Positions 1 to 8,714 of a DNA stretch of 61,306 nucleotides are shown piece after piece. The DNA lies in the NCBI GenBank assembly GCA_013288685.1, contig JABDBM010000016.1, forward strand, positions 1 through 61,306, given 5' to 3'. The position numbers and the translations under genes were made by a program. This DNA comes from Bacteroidota bacterium (GTDB lineage: Bacteria; Bacteroidota; Bacteroidia; Sphingobacteriales; Sphingobacteriaceae). The notes beneath the pieces are model-generated. The model saw only the letters and a program-made list of their open reading frames with translations. It had not been told where the DNA came from and did not search any database. Numbering within the stretch: position 1 is the stretch's first letter; every line of letters begins with the position of its first letter.

Positions 1-1042
1 TGGTTACGAATAAATGTTTAAACAACTGGCGCGACGGATCAAGTATATAAACGCCCTTTACAGTTGATATCCACAATAAATTATCACGCGAAATATATAG
101 GCAACGGGGATCGAGCGAGGCGGCCTCGGCAATTGGTTTAAGGTCATGACGTTCGGTGTTTAGCGCCTCCGGGTTAAATTTGGTGAGGTAGCCGGTTAAC
201 CACAAAACATATTCATTTTTGGCATTCTTTTGCTCGGCTATGTTCATGATATGGCTGGGCAGCCCGGCTACGTTATTAAAGTTTTTTACTGAACGGTTTT
301 CGGGGATAATTTGCTTTAGTCCGCCGTTCCAGCAAGCAACCCATATTTTGCCCGCATGGTCCTCAAAAACCGAGTTAACCATCGCGTCAAAGTAAGGATC
401 GTTATCGCGCCCATCGTATTGTACAAACGTGTGCTTTAGCCGGTCAAATTGCCAAACGCCGTTAACTGTGGCCAACCAGATACGCTTTTTGCTGTCAACC
501 AGCATGCCATTGCAATCGTTATTAAAATGAGCAAGCGTTGGTTGTTTACTGGTTTCATTTAAAAAATGAGTAAAAGCTTGTTGCCGCGTATTAAATAAAA
601 GCAGCCCATTGCTGGTAGCAATCCAAATACTATCGCCATCGCAAGCCAGGGCCCGCATATAATCGCTACCATCGCAGTGCCACGAACTTATTTTTTTTGC
701 AGCCAGGTTTAAAGTCGATAAACCGTTGTAGGTTGCCAGCCACAAATTATGTCGTTTATCTTCGGCAATGCCGTTTACCTGGTTATTGAGGTGATTATTG
801 GGAAATTGATCGCCAATGCGCCATGTATTGATGGCCGAACCATCAAAACTGTTTAAGCCATACTGTGTACCCATCCACATTACGCCGCGGCTATCCTGAA
901 AAAAACAATTTACCGCATTATCAGCCAAACCATCCTTTTCGCTAATATGGTAAAACAATAATTTTTGGTTACCTGTTTGAGCAACTACCCTGCTGTTAAA
1001 AAGTAAAACAGCTAATAATAATAAGGAGTAACATTTTATCAA
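1..1042 (-). CDS. Reg_prop beta-propeller sensor, probably hybrid two-component regulator, N-terminal part
   Basis: Open from an in-frame stop 12 bases upstream of the chosen start to the window edge, so about 347 N-terminal residues are visible and the C-terminus is missing. No ATG lies near the N-terminus; a TTG at 1040-1042 puts a hydrophobic signal peptide (LLLLAVLLFNSRVVAQ) first. After it come repeated Reg_prop blades such as IWIATSNGL, IWLATVNGV, IWVACWNGG and LWISTVKGV, the pattern of the periplasmic sensor half of Bacteroidota hybrid two-component systems. In that family the propeller is followed by a Y_Y_Y domain, a transmembrane helix, kinase and receiver domains and an AraC helix-turn-helix; none of these are in the window. 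The neighbouring glycosidases suggest it senses an oligosaccharide and controls them (inference). Confidence 0.8.
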   Translation of the reverse strand, partial: MIKCYSLLLLAVLLFNSRVVAQTGNQKLLFYHISEKDGLADNAVNCFFQDSRGVMWMGTQYGLNSFDGSAINTWRIGDQFPNNHLNNQVNGIAEDKRHNLWLATYNGLSTLNLAAKKISSWHCDGSDYMRALACDGDSIWIATSNGLLLFNTRQQAFTHFLNETSKQPTLAHFNNDCNGMLVDSKKRIWLATVNGVWQFDRLKHTFVQYDGRDNDPYFDAMVNSVFEDHAGKIWVACWNGGLKQIIPENRSVKNFNNVAGLPSHIMNIAEQKNAKNEYVLWLTGYLTKFNPEALNTERHDLKPIAEAASLDPRCLYISRDNLLWISTVKGVYILDPSRQLFKHLFVT

Positions 1043-1158
1043 GCAGTCTGCCGGTTATTTAATTGAAAATGAGTTTTGTAAATTTCATTTAAATGTAACA
1101 GAATGTTTTTGTTAGCGATGAAAAAAATGAAATTTTTCCGCTTTATGTTGGAGGAATT

Positions 1159-1290
1159 AACCACAGAGATCACGGAGAAGGCACAAAGCACACAGAGAAT
1201 AGAAAAATGAGTATTAATATTTAACAAGTCAGCGTCTTACGAGCAAAAACTCCGCGTACTCCGTGCTTTCTCTGTTTCTCTGCGGTAAAA
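1159..1290. repeat. dispersed CACAGAG-type inverted repeat
   Basis: The left part (about 1159-1200) is rich in CACAGAG/CACGGAG words and the right part (about 1249-1290) carries their complement (CTCCGTGCT, TCTCTGTTTCTCTGCGG). The two are imperfect inverted copies separated by about 50 bases. A second copy of the same family lies at 47301-47400. The rest of the 1043-1358 spacer shows no gene I can support. Confidence 0.6.
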
Positions 1291-1358
1291 CTAAGCATGT
1301 CATGTATAAATTGCCCTGTTAATTTCCCCCATACAATCCGTCACAGAACCAATTTTCG

Positions 1359-2483
1359 TCAGTGCCCGCCTAAAAGCTGGTAAAGTTGTGCCCCGGCCAA
1401 CAGAAAAGCACCGGTACCATAAACCTCGTTACTTTGCTCCGTAACCTTATCCGGACTGGCGCCTATTGGCTGTACAAAGCCCAACATACCATCCGCGTGA
1501 ACCGATTCAACTAATGCCACCCAAGCCTTTTTGGCCACCGGCAGGTATTCTTTTTTACTTAAAATACCATGATTTATGCCCCATAACAGCGCATAACAAT
1601 AAAAGCCTGTGCCGCTGGTTTCCTTTACGGGATAGCTCTGCGGATCGAGCAGGGAGGCATGCCAGCTGCCATCAGGTTGTTGTAACGAGGCAATTTTGGC
1701 CGCCATATCTTTAAACTCATTTACAAATTTTGCCCTATCAGGATAATCAGCCGGCATGTTTTCAATTACCCGGGCCAAACCGGCCAGCACCCATCCGTTG
1801 CCTCTCGACCAAAATACTTTAGCGCCGTTTTTCTCTGTTTTATTTAGAAAGCTGCCGTCGCGCGAGTACAGGTGTTGCTGTGTGTCGTACAGGTAGTCTG
1901 TAGTTTTCCACCACAGTTTGGTCGCTTTGTCTAAATATTTTAAATCGCCGGTGGCGGTGGATAAATAGGCAAGTGCCGTAGGCCCCATAAACAAGGCATC
2001 GCACCATGCCCATTCGCGATTTTGGATCTGGTTTTTCCAATCCAGCGGTTCGTTAAATGGCAGGGTGACTATGCTATCGGCCAGGTGTTTAAATGGCGCT
2101 ATCATTTTAGCGTCGTTGTACTTTTTGTATAGTAGGGAATATGTTTGCCCCACACAATAATCGTCGGCCATCAAGCGGTTAGGACCGGTATTCCAGTTCA
2201 CATCGTTGCCAATGGCTATAAGTGCGTCGTCATACTTTTGGTCTTTGCTTGTTTCAGCCAAATCGAAAATACCTGTATAGAGGGCGGCGTTTGTCCAGTC
2301 GGTTTTGTTGTGCTTAAATCCATCCGATTTCCATGATTGCAACTGCCAGTCGCCAACGCGTTTCATTATTTTTAATACGGCGGCAGAGTTAAAAATAGTG
2401 TCTTTTGGTGCGGCTGATGCTACATTAGCGGCCAGCAGCATTAACATTAAGGCTGCAATTTTGTGGGATAGGAAGTGTTTCAT
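1359..2483 (-). CDS. GH105 unsaturated rhamnogalacturonyl/glucuronyl hydrolase
   Basis: A 374-residue protein of the usual size for GH105 (YteR/YesR family), with a signal peptide ending near residue 24 (ANVASAA). The family removes the unsaturated uronic acid that polysaccharide lyases leave at the non-reducing end, as in rhamnogalacturonan breakdown. The sequence shows the (alpha/alpha)6-barrel landmarks: MADDYC (Asp107-Asp108), WCDALFMGP with Asp162 matching the catalytic Asp of YteR, WSRGNGW near 225-231, and the C-terminal GTGFYCYALLWGI stretch. It lies 30 bases downstream of the 559-residue secreted protein on the same strand, so the two are probably cotranscribed. The GH105 assignment is strong; the exact linkage cleaved is inferred. 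Confidence 0.88.
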   Translation of the reverse strand: MKHFLSHKIAALMLMLLAANVASAAPKDTIFNSAAVLKIMKRVGDWQLQSWKSDGFKHNKTDWTNAALYTGIFDLAETSKDQKYDDALIAIGNDVNWNTGPNRLMADDYCVGQTYSLLYKKYNDAKMIAPFKHLADSIVTLPFNEPLDWKNQIQNREWAWCDALFMGPTALAYLSTATGDLKYLDKATKLWWKTTDYLYDTQQHLYSRDGSFLNKTEKNGAKVFWSRGNGWVLAGLARVIENMPADYPDRAKFVNEFKDMAAKIASLQQPDGSWHASLLDPQSYPVKETSGTGFYCYALLWGINHGILSKKEYLPVAKKAWVALVESVHADGMLGFVQPIGASPDKVTEQSNEVYGTGAFLLAGAQLYQLLGGH

Positions 2484-2513
2484 TTCAGAAGGTTATAAGG
2501 CGCAATTTACATT

Positions 2514-4193
2514 CTATAAATTTAAAACCAACCCATCTTTCCCCGGATAAATTTTAAAAACGTCATCACCAGCCGGTCCTGCAAAATAGCCTTTCGTTGC
2601 TTTTAAAAAATAATTCATACCCTCAAAATTGCAATCAATTTGGTTCATTCCAACCTTTGTGAATGGTAGCTTCGATTTATCAGCCACGGTTAAATCCCAA
2701 AACCAATCAACCGGTTTCCCATGTTGCAGCTTCATTTTAATTTGCCGTTCATCCAAATCGATAACCAGTGTTCCGTTATCGGCATTTAATGGCCATACTA
2801 TATGCAACTTACCGGGAGCCGTACTGGTTACTACCGGATTTCCACCTTCTAACAAGGTCTCTTTGCCATCAATAAACGCCTTCAGTTTAAGCCCGGCCAG
2901 TTGTTGGGCTTTGCTCCATATATAACCATCCACCACGGGCAAAGTAAAAAATGAGCATTCGTTTGATGCAGCTACCTGCTTTTCGTAAACCGAGGGCAGT
3001 TTTTCGTTAAACAAATGGATATCCCTTATTCTGAGCGTTCCATTTTCCCACAAAAAATTTATACGGTAAAAGCGGCTGTTAAACCATACGGTTTTGCGGT
3101 CGCTGCCGGCAATGTCATTATTTACGGTAACCGATGTTGCCGGTGTTAGTTTAAAATGAGCCTTAAACCATTTGCCCGACGCTGCAAGGGTTTCTACTTT
3201 AACCTTATGTGCATCACGCAATTGCGCTATTAGCGGCATTTGAATTTCAAACCCTTTGGCCATTGCATCCCAGGTAAAAGAATTTTCCTGCCCGGCCTGG
3301 GTGTAGGCAAATGCTATTGGCTCGCCGTCTGTAAATTGTTTAAAGTACCAACTTACCCAGGTAGAATCGCCGCCGCCAAATTTGTAAACCGGCTCCAGCG
3401 TTACTACACCCTGCCGGGTTGTGCCAAGGCCATTATCATACTGCCTAACCGGGTCGCTCCCCAGCATCCTGAATATGGGAACCGGGATTTGGTTTTCGGC
3501 ATGTTGCGCCGGCATATACGAATTTATTTTGCTGGGATAATAAGCCTGGTTCCAATAGCCGCCCCAAAGGGTGTAGCCGTCAGTGCCGTACTGATCCTTA
3601 CAATTAGCCGAGGCAACAATGTGGTACTTTTGATACATGTAATTCAGCGTATGCGCATCAATAAACCACGATGCCACCGATTTTGGATAATACCCGAATA
3701 TCCGTTTAAAATCCTTCATATAAACATCGGTCAGCTTCTCGCGCTCTTTTGGCGTATAACCGGTAGAAAAACCGATATTGGCCCGCCAGTCCCAGGGGTA
3801 GCGGCCACGCCATTTTAGCCCAGCATTTTCAACCAGCGGCTGCGGTATTTCCCACCAGGCGCCTATCTCGAACGAATTGCGGGGCAGCGTTTTTAATAGT
3901 TTTTGATAACGCGGATCGAGCAAGGCATCGTACTGTAATAAAAAAGTACCTCCAAGTTTATACTTTTTCATGATCTCCACTTGTTTTACAACTGTTTGGT
4001 AAAGTACATCTTCGGTAATGGCCGAATCGCGCGGCTCCAGCAGGCGGATAAAGTTTACAATGTTTACGATGCGGGGGTGATCCGTATTTTTTATTGCAGG
4101 TTTTACGCCTTGTGAAAATGAGCAAAGCACAGCTACGCCGGTTATGCAAAAAGCGAGGAATATGGATAGTTTTAAAGGATTTTTTATTTTCAT
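2514..4193 (-). CDS. secreted protein of unknown family, possible carbohydrate-active enzyme
   Basis: A 559-residue protein with a signal peptide (LSIFLAFCITGVAVLCSFSQ). I do not recognise the family with confidence. The first about 300 residues look like a (beta/alpha) barrel: an early GGTFLLQYDALLDPRYQ stretch, FEIGAWWEIPQPL, and a FGYYPKSVASWFID segment that recalls polysaccharide-deacetylase-like or GH57/38-like barrels, with several Asp, Glu and His residues on strand ends. The C-terminal about 200 residues look like beta-rich domains (LHIVWPLNADNGTLVIDLDERQIKMK). It sits upstream of GH105, probably in the same transcript, and divergent from a six-hairpin glycosidase, which supports a role in polysaccharide breakdown. 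The reaction is unknown. Confidence 0.6.
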   Translation of the reverse strand: MKIKNPLKLSIFLAFCITGVAVLCSFSQGVKPAIKNTDHPRIVNIVNFIRLLEPRDSAITEDVLYQTVVKQVEIMKKYKLGGTFLLQYDALLDPRYQKLLKTLPRNSFEIGAWWEIPQPLVENAGLKWRGRYPWDWRANIGFSTGYTPKEREKLTDVYMKDFKRIFGYYPKSVASWFIDAHTLNYMYQKYHIVASANCKDQYGTDGYTLWGGYWNQAYYPSKINSYMPAQHAENQIPVPIFRMLGSDPVRQYDNGLGTTRQGVVTLEPVYKFGGGDSTWVSWYFKQFTDGEPIAFAYTQAGQENSFTWDAMAKGFEIQMPLIAQLRDAHKVKVETLAASGKWFKAHFKLTPATSVTVNNDIAGSDRKTVWFNSRFYRINFLWENGTLRIRDIHLFNEKLPSVYEKQVAASNECSFFTLPVVDGYIWSKAQQLAGLKLKAFIDGKETLLEGGNPVVTSTAPGKLHIVWPLNADNGTLVIDLDERQIKMKLQHGKPVDWFWDLTVADKSKLPFTKVGMNQIDCNFEGMNYFLKATKGYFAGPAGDDVFKIYPGKDGLVLNL

Positions 4194-4333
4194 TCTGTAG
4201 GATGCAATTACGACGCTATTTATTATTTAATTTTCAATTATAAAAATGCTTTGGCAGTTAAAACATGCACTGTTTTTCTTTAGTTTGGTGGCTTGTGTAA
4301 AAGTAGATAATCACAATAAAAAACACTTAAATA

Positions 4334-4341
4334 TAACTTTG
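4334..4341 (+). promoter_or_regulatory. possible Bacteroidota -7 element
   Basis: TAACTTTG matches the Bacteroidota -7 consensus TAnnTTTG about 89 bases upstream of the glycosidase start at 4430. No good -33 TTTG is seen at the right distance, so this is weak. The rest of the divergent spacer 4194-4429 is AT-rich without a further signal. Confidence 0.3.
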
Positions 4342-4429
4342 CGGGTGTAAACCATGTTTTTTTGCTAATCAGTTGATTATCAGTAAATAATATTAAAAAA
4401 CTTGAAAATTGTGTTAACCTTTGTAAACC

Positions 4430-6901
4430 ATGATACTTACATTTTTTAAAAGAATAACGGCCGTAATAATTTACTGTTTGGCGATGTTGCCTCTGGCATC
4501 TATGGCCAAAGATATCAATATCAGTAATGGTAAAATAGTAATGTCGCTTAATTATGGCGTCAAAGCCAGTATCACTTCGCTTACGGTTAACGGCCAAAAA
4601 GTGATCAGCAGCTCCGATGGAATTTTCACGTCGGTTAGCATAGGTGGAAAAACTTATTCTTCGCTTAATTTAAAATCTCCCGCTTCGTTTTCAAGAACCG
4701 GGAATATCATAAAAATAGCCAATATCCGGTATGGCGATAAAAGCATAACAATCAACGAAAACTGGATTTTTACCATCACCAATGAAAACATAAAATGGGC
4801 CATTGAAAGAAGCACCAGTAAGCCGCTGACCGTAGATGAATCGGCTGCGCCGGTATTTAATTTCGATAGCTTTAACACCTGGGAGGGCGCTTACCAGGGC
4901 TATGGCGGCCTGGCCTGGTTTTATTTGTTTAACGAAAAATTGTGTACTTACGGCGTACACACCCGTAGCTCCGACTTTTGGAATAGCAAAACCAACAATG
5001 GATTAAACATTACCGTAAATGCCCCCGGTAAAAATGTAGCCATGAAATATACCCGTACTGGCGATGACAGGTTGGCGTATACTATCAGCGTGTCGAACAA
5101 GGAAATGGTGCCTAAAATGGATACCGGCACCAACCGGAGGCGGTTTATACGCGGCCGCACCGATGTGTGGGCGCCATTCAACCTGCCCGCCGGTACCACC
5201 ACGCAAAACATCACTTTTAGTTATTTTAATTTTAAGGATAAATATGGCCGCGGCGATTTTAAGGGCATTGATGGCGATAAGGTAAGCGGTGTATTGAATA
5301 CCATAGCCCGGATTGGGGTAATTGATTCCCTGCATTTTGGCGGCAACAGCTGGCACACGCCCTATGGTCCTATTTGCCTGCACGAACAATATATTGCCCA
5401 AATGGGCCTTGGTATAAATGACCCTAAATATTTAATGGGCGACAAAAGCTGTCTCGATTTTTATCGCGACCACGCCATAAAACCGGACGGACGTGTATAC
5501 CCGCGCTGGGCCTATACCAACGAAGATGCCATGCCCGGTAAATTTAACGGTGATGGTTTTTACGAAGCACAATGGGGCATACTGATGGATTCGAACCCCG
5601 ACCTGGTGACCAATATTGCCGAACTGTATGATATGAACGGCGACACTCGTTGGGTTAAAACCCATCAGCTATCGTGCGAAAAAGCTTTGGACTGGATACT
5701 TGCCCGCGACAGTAATGGGAACGGACTTGTTGAAATGATGAGTGACAATACTGCAGAAAAAAGAAGCAGCGATTGGATTGATATTATTTGGGCGTCGTAC
5801 GAAAACGCATTTGTAAATGCGAAACTGTACCACGCGTTGGTAAAGTGGTCGGACATTGAGCGGCAGTTAGGAAACACTACCAAGGCAAATTATTATGCCG
5901 GGTTTGCTGCCAAACTAAAAACCAGCTTTAATAAATCAACCAAAGACGGTGGTTTTTGGGATGCCGAAAAAGGGTGTTATGTGTATTGGATTGATAAGGA
6001 TAAAACCATCCATGGCCGCAATTTGGTTACTCCGGTTAATTTTATGGCCATTGCCTACGGCATTTGCGATGACGATGCGCGAAAGAAAATCATCCTCGAC
6101 AATATTGAAACGCAAATGCAAAAAGAAAACCTGTTTTTCTGGCCTTTAGCCATGTCGACGTATGCGAAAGAGGAAGGTAAAGAATACCAGTTTCCATTTC
6201 CCTATTATGAAAATGGCGACTTGTTTTTATCCTGGGGTTCGGTGGCCGTAAAAGCTTACGCGGAATATAATCCGGCAATAGCCGTTAAATATGTGAAGAA
6301 TGTGCTGGCGCAATACGGTAAAGACGGACTGGCATTTCAGCGCTATAGCCGCCTTAAACAGGACGGACAGGGCGATGATATATTATCGGGGAATAGTTTG
6401 GCTATAGTTGGCTTATACCAGGCCATTTATGGTATAAACCCTTCATACAACCGCTTTTATCTCGATCCGCATATTACGCCCGAACTGGCTGGCACAACGC
6501 TAAACTATAACTATCGTAATAAAAAGCTAAGTATAGGTTTGGATAACAACAGTTATTCTGTAGCCGATAAAATGTTTAAGGTGGTTGCAGGTAAAAGCTT
6601 CGGGTTTAATACTACCAGCAACCAGCTATCCTATTTTAATGGAAACAGCGCCGCTGTTGCTATGCAAGCGAGCACCACACAGCATTTAACGATCACCATC
6701 AGGAACTGGGACGCCGGTAAAATGGAGTGGCAGCAAAGTGCAGCAGGTCCGGTTAGCTACGTTTTACACCAGCTAAAAGCTAATGCAGTTTATTTGCTGG
6801 CACTTGATGGACAGCCTCTTAAAAAAGTTAAAAGCGATTTAAGGGGTGAGTTGATAGTGGATTGTGGCAAGGCTGTTGGAAAGGTGACGGTTGAGCGATA
6901 A
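4430..6901 (+). CDS. secreted six-hairpin glycosidase-like protein
   Basis: An 823-residue protein with a signal peptide (IIYCLAMLPLASMA). Residues about 25-290 form a beta-rich N-terminal domain. The middle (about 300-680) has the repeated aromatic-rich helical hairpins of an (alpha/alpha)6 toroid: FGGNSWHTPYGP, HEQYIAQMGLGINDPKYLMGD, DGRVYPRWAYTNED, GFYEAQWGILMDS and SDWIDIIWASYENAF, similar to GH63/GH37/GH78-type six-hairpin enzymes with Glu and Asp candidates in DGFYEAQWG and SSDWIDI. The last about 120 residues look like a C-terminal beta-sandwich. It is divergent from the GH105 pair and probably belongs to the same carbohydrate locus. Family number and substrate cannot be fixed by eye; an alpha-linked sugar residue such as rhamnose is a reasonable guess. 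Confidence 0.7.
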   Translation: MILTFFKRITAVIIYCLAMLPLASMAKDINISNGKIVMSLNYGVKASITSLTVNGQKVISSSDGIFTSVSIGGKTYSSLNLKSPASFSRTGNIIKIANIRYGDKSITINENWIFTITNENIKWAIERSTSKPLTVDESAAPVFNFDSFNTWEGAYQGYGGLAWFYLFNEKLCTYGVHTRSSDFWNSKTNNGLNITVNAPGKNVAMKYTRTGDDRLAYTISVSNKEMVPKMDTGTNRRRFIRGRTDVWAPFNLPAGTTTQNITFSYFNFKDKYGRGDFKGIDGDKVSGVLNTIARIGVIDSLHFGGNSWHTPYGPICLHEQYIAQMGLGINDPKYLMGDKSCLDFYRDHAIKPDGRVYPRWAYTNEDAMPGKFNGDGFYEAQWGILMDSNPDLVTNIAELYDMNGDTRWVKTHQLSCEKALDWILARDSNGNGLVEMMSDNTAEKRSSDWIDIIWASYENAFVNAKLYHALVKWSDIERQLGNTTKANYYAGFAAKLKTSFNKSTKDGGFWDAEKGCYVYWIDKDKTIHGRNLVTPVNFMAIAYGICDDDARKKIILDNIETQMQKENLFFWPLAMSTYAKEEGKEYQFPFPYYENGDLFLSWGSVAVKAYAEYNPAIAVKYVKNVLAQYGKDGLAFQRYSRLKQDGQGDDILSGNSLAIVGLYQAIYGINPSYNRFYLDPHITPELAGTTLNYNYRNKKLSIGLDNNSYSVADKMFKVVAGKSFGFNTTSNQLSYFNGNSAAVAMQASTTQHLTITIRNWDAGKMEWQQSAAGPVSYVLHQLKANAVYLLALDGQPLKKVKSDLRGELIVDCGKAVGKVTVER

Positions 6902-6953
6902 CGTATGAATTAACGCTTTTTTGTTTTGGCAGAATTATGGATTTCTAAGTATT

Positions 6954-7358
6954 TTATCTTCGGGTTAATGTTTCATTTATTATTTCCTCCAGAACTTTTA
7001 TATCTATATCCGCCAGCTTATTTATGTACAGGCAACCGGCGCCGGTTTTATGCTTGCCAAGCTTTGTTAGCCCCGTTGCGTGCAGGTTAATATCCATGAG
7101 GTAAACCGATAGGTTGCTTTTGCGGGGAGAGAAGCCTATGCGGAGCCAATCTCCTTCCCTGCCGGTGGCAGCGCTTTTATATCTCACTTTGCCAAAACCA
7201 ATGAGGGAACTACCCCACATTTTTGGATCTTCACCGCTTGCTTTTTTCATCATTTCCAAAAGCACAAAACTGTCTTTGCGCTTTTGTTCGTCATCAATGC
7301 TGTTGATAAAATCCTGCACGCTTGCAGCGTTTAGTTTTGTTTTTACTTCGGCCATCAT
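6954..7358 (-). CDS. DUF1801 domain protein
   Basis: A 134-residue protein matching the DUF1801 (YdhG-like) pattern: N-terminal helix with VQDFINSIDDEQKRKDSFVLLEMM, then GSSLIGFGKVRYKS, a RIGFSPRKSNLSVYLM strand pair, the LGKHKTGAGCLYINKLADID segment, and a final helix. This small alpha/beta fold is widespread and has no proven biochemical role. It overlaps nothing and points toward the glycosidase end. A second ATG one codon in (Met2) could be the start. It is related in domain type to the YdeI-like protein at 8715-9302. Confidence 0.8.
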   Translation of the reverse strand: MMAEVKTKLNAASVQDFINSIDDEQKRKDSFVLLEMMKKASGEDPKMWGSSLIGFGKVRYKSAATGREGDWLRIGFSPRKSNLSVYLMDINLHATGLTKLGKHKTGAGCLYINKLADIDIKVLEEIINETLTRR

Positions 7359-7470
7359 TGTTATGCTTTATGATGTTTAAAAATAATTAATAATACGGCA
7401 ATCGAATAATAATATGCTACAACTTTGTATATTTATAACGCTGAACCTTTATAATTCAGCAAATAACCAT

Positions 7471-7851
7471 ATGAACCTCACAGCGCTTTTCTCAGATTGG
7501 ATAACGAAGGTCGAGAAAGAAAACCCTCCCGGCGAGGATATAATCGCCATTAATTTCGGCATGTTACAGTCCGACAAAGGGTTTATGACTTACATAACCG
7601 GGGCCGAAATTTATGACGCGGATGATGATGACTGGGCCGGCGAGATTGATTACCAGCCCAGCCGGGCAAATAAGTATTTTTTACTGTCGCGCGAAATCAC
7701 CGCCGGATTAAAATGGCCCAAGGTGCTGGAAATTGTTATTGCCACACTTGGTCAATTGGTTGAAGACGAGCCGGGACGTTTGCTTTTTGCCGGACGAGTG
7801 GTAACGGCTGGGTTTGATGATGGAAAATTGACGGTGATAAAGGGTGAGTAG
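7471..7851 (+). CDS. hypothetical protein, 126 residues
   Basis: I do not recognise this protein. The start was placed at the ATG at 7471 (MNLTALFSDWITKVEKEN) because the longer form adds 19 residues of low-quality sequence from the AT-rich promoter region. It is acidic and probably cytoplasmic, with a predicted helix at the N-terminus, a DADDDDWAGEIDYQP acidic stretch near residues 50-65 and a C-terminal beta region (RLLFAGRVVTAGFDDGKLTVIKGE). It stands alone between convergent neighbours. A contact-system immunity-type small protein is one possibility, without direct support. Confidence 0.55.
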   Translation: MNLTALFSDWITKVEKENPPGEDIIAINFGMLQSDKGFMTYITGAEIYDADDDDWAGEIDYQPSRANKYFLLSREITAGLKWPKVLEIVIATLGQLVEDEPGRLLFAGRVVTAGFDDGKLTVIKGE

Positions 7852-7874
7852 GATGGGTGAATTTGGGATCAGCT

Positions 7875-8585
7875 TCAGTCTTGATCAATTGCTGTTATCA
7901 ATTCATTTTCGTCTGCTTCAATTTCATTCAATACTTCTAAAACATATTCAAGTCCTGAACTCTTGGGGTTATGTCCGGTCAATGAATAGCCACCATTTTT
8001 TGAATTTGCAATGGCTATTTGTTCAGCTAATCTTTCGTCGTATGTCCAATATTTCTGCTTCATTTGCTCAATGTTGCCAAAGTGGGTTTCAATTTTAGCT
8101 TTTAGAACTCGATGTTCAGCAAAGGTTAAAAAACCAATTTTATGATGGTTGGTAAAACTGTTAAAATCTCCGTTATCGCTTAGAGAGCGGCCAATGATAA
8201 TAAAATTCCAAAGCCTGATAAAATCTTCGTCATTTGTTTTTAATACCATCTCACTGCTTCGGTTATATCGCCACTTGTTCATTGTTGATCCGAAAAATTC
8301 AAATATTTCTTTTCCATCGTCGGCCGAGTCGCAATAATCTCCAATAAAATCAGAGATTAATTCATCAATTAACTTTTTGTCAAGCTTATGAAAATCACTT
8401 TTAAAGTCAGTATTTTGATTTAAATAGGTTTTTAATATTTCGTTGCCAAATGGTTCATCAAACTCTTCCATTGAAGATTTGTCTGTATTTAAGTACCACT
8501 GCCTAAACGCAGAAAAATTTTCAAAGATGATGTCTTTAAGTCCTTTTTTGAAATTGTTTTTATAATAACTAATTCGTGCTCCCAT
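7875..8585 (-). CDS. hypothetical protein, 236 residues
   Basis: An unrecognised soluble protein, predicted mostly helical, without signal peptide or membrane segments. Visible features are an acidic region around residues 75-95 (LISDFIGDYCDSADDGKEIFEFFG), FIRLWNFIIIGRSLSDNGDF in the middle, and an acidic C-terminus (EIEADENELITAIDQD). It is AT-richer than the glycosidases around it, which fits a recently acquired accessory gene, though I did not compute this. The end-to-end arrangement with the upstream plus-strand gene leaves only 23 bases between them. Confidence 0.6.
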   Translation of the reverse strand: MGARISYYKNNFKKGLKDIIFENFSAFRQWYLNTDKSSMEEFDEPFGNEILKTYLNQNTDFKSDFHKLDKKLIDELISDFIGDYCDSADDGKEIFEFFGSTMNKWRYNRSSEMVLKTNDEDFIRLWNFIIIGRSLSDNGDFNSFTNHHKIGFLTFAEHRVLKAKIETHFGNIEQMKQKYWTYDERLAEQIAIANSKNGGYSLTGHNPKSSGLEYVLEVLNEIEADENELITAIDQD

Positions 8586-8667
8586 TGTGATTGTCTCCGA
8601 TGACCGGTTTTCGTATTTGCTTTATTAAATATGTGTGCGAAATGCATGTTGTGAATATATGTCACCG

Positions 8668-8684
8668 GGCGAATGCTATTCGCC
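8668..8684. repeat. short palindromic repeat (GGCGAAT hairpin)
   Basis: GGCGAAT (8668-8674), a three-base loop GCT and ATTCGCC (8678-8684) form a perfect 7-bp hairpin followed by TCTACGG. It resembles short palindromes scattered between genes in Bacteroidota. No T-run follows on either strand, so it is not an obvious terminator. Confidence 0.45.
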
Positions 8685-8714
8685 TCTACGGTTCAATATT
8701 CGGCTTGTAATGCA

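Noticed and set aside
3240..3818. A 192-codon frame on the plus strand.
   Set aside because: It is the complement of the 559-residue secreted protein, which has a signal peptide and good composition; the plus-strand reading has neither.
8668..8684. The GGCGAAT hairpin as a terminator.
   Set aside because: No T-run on either strand; more like a dispersed palindrome.
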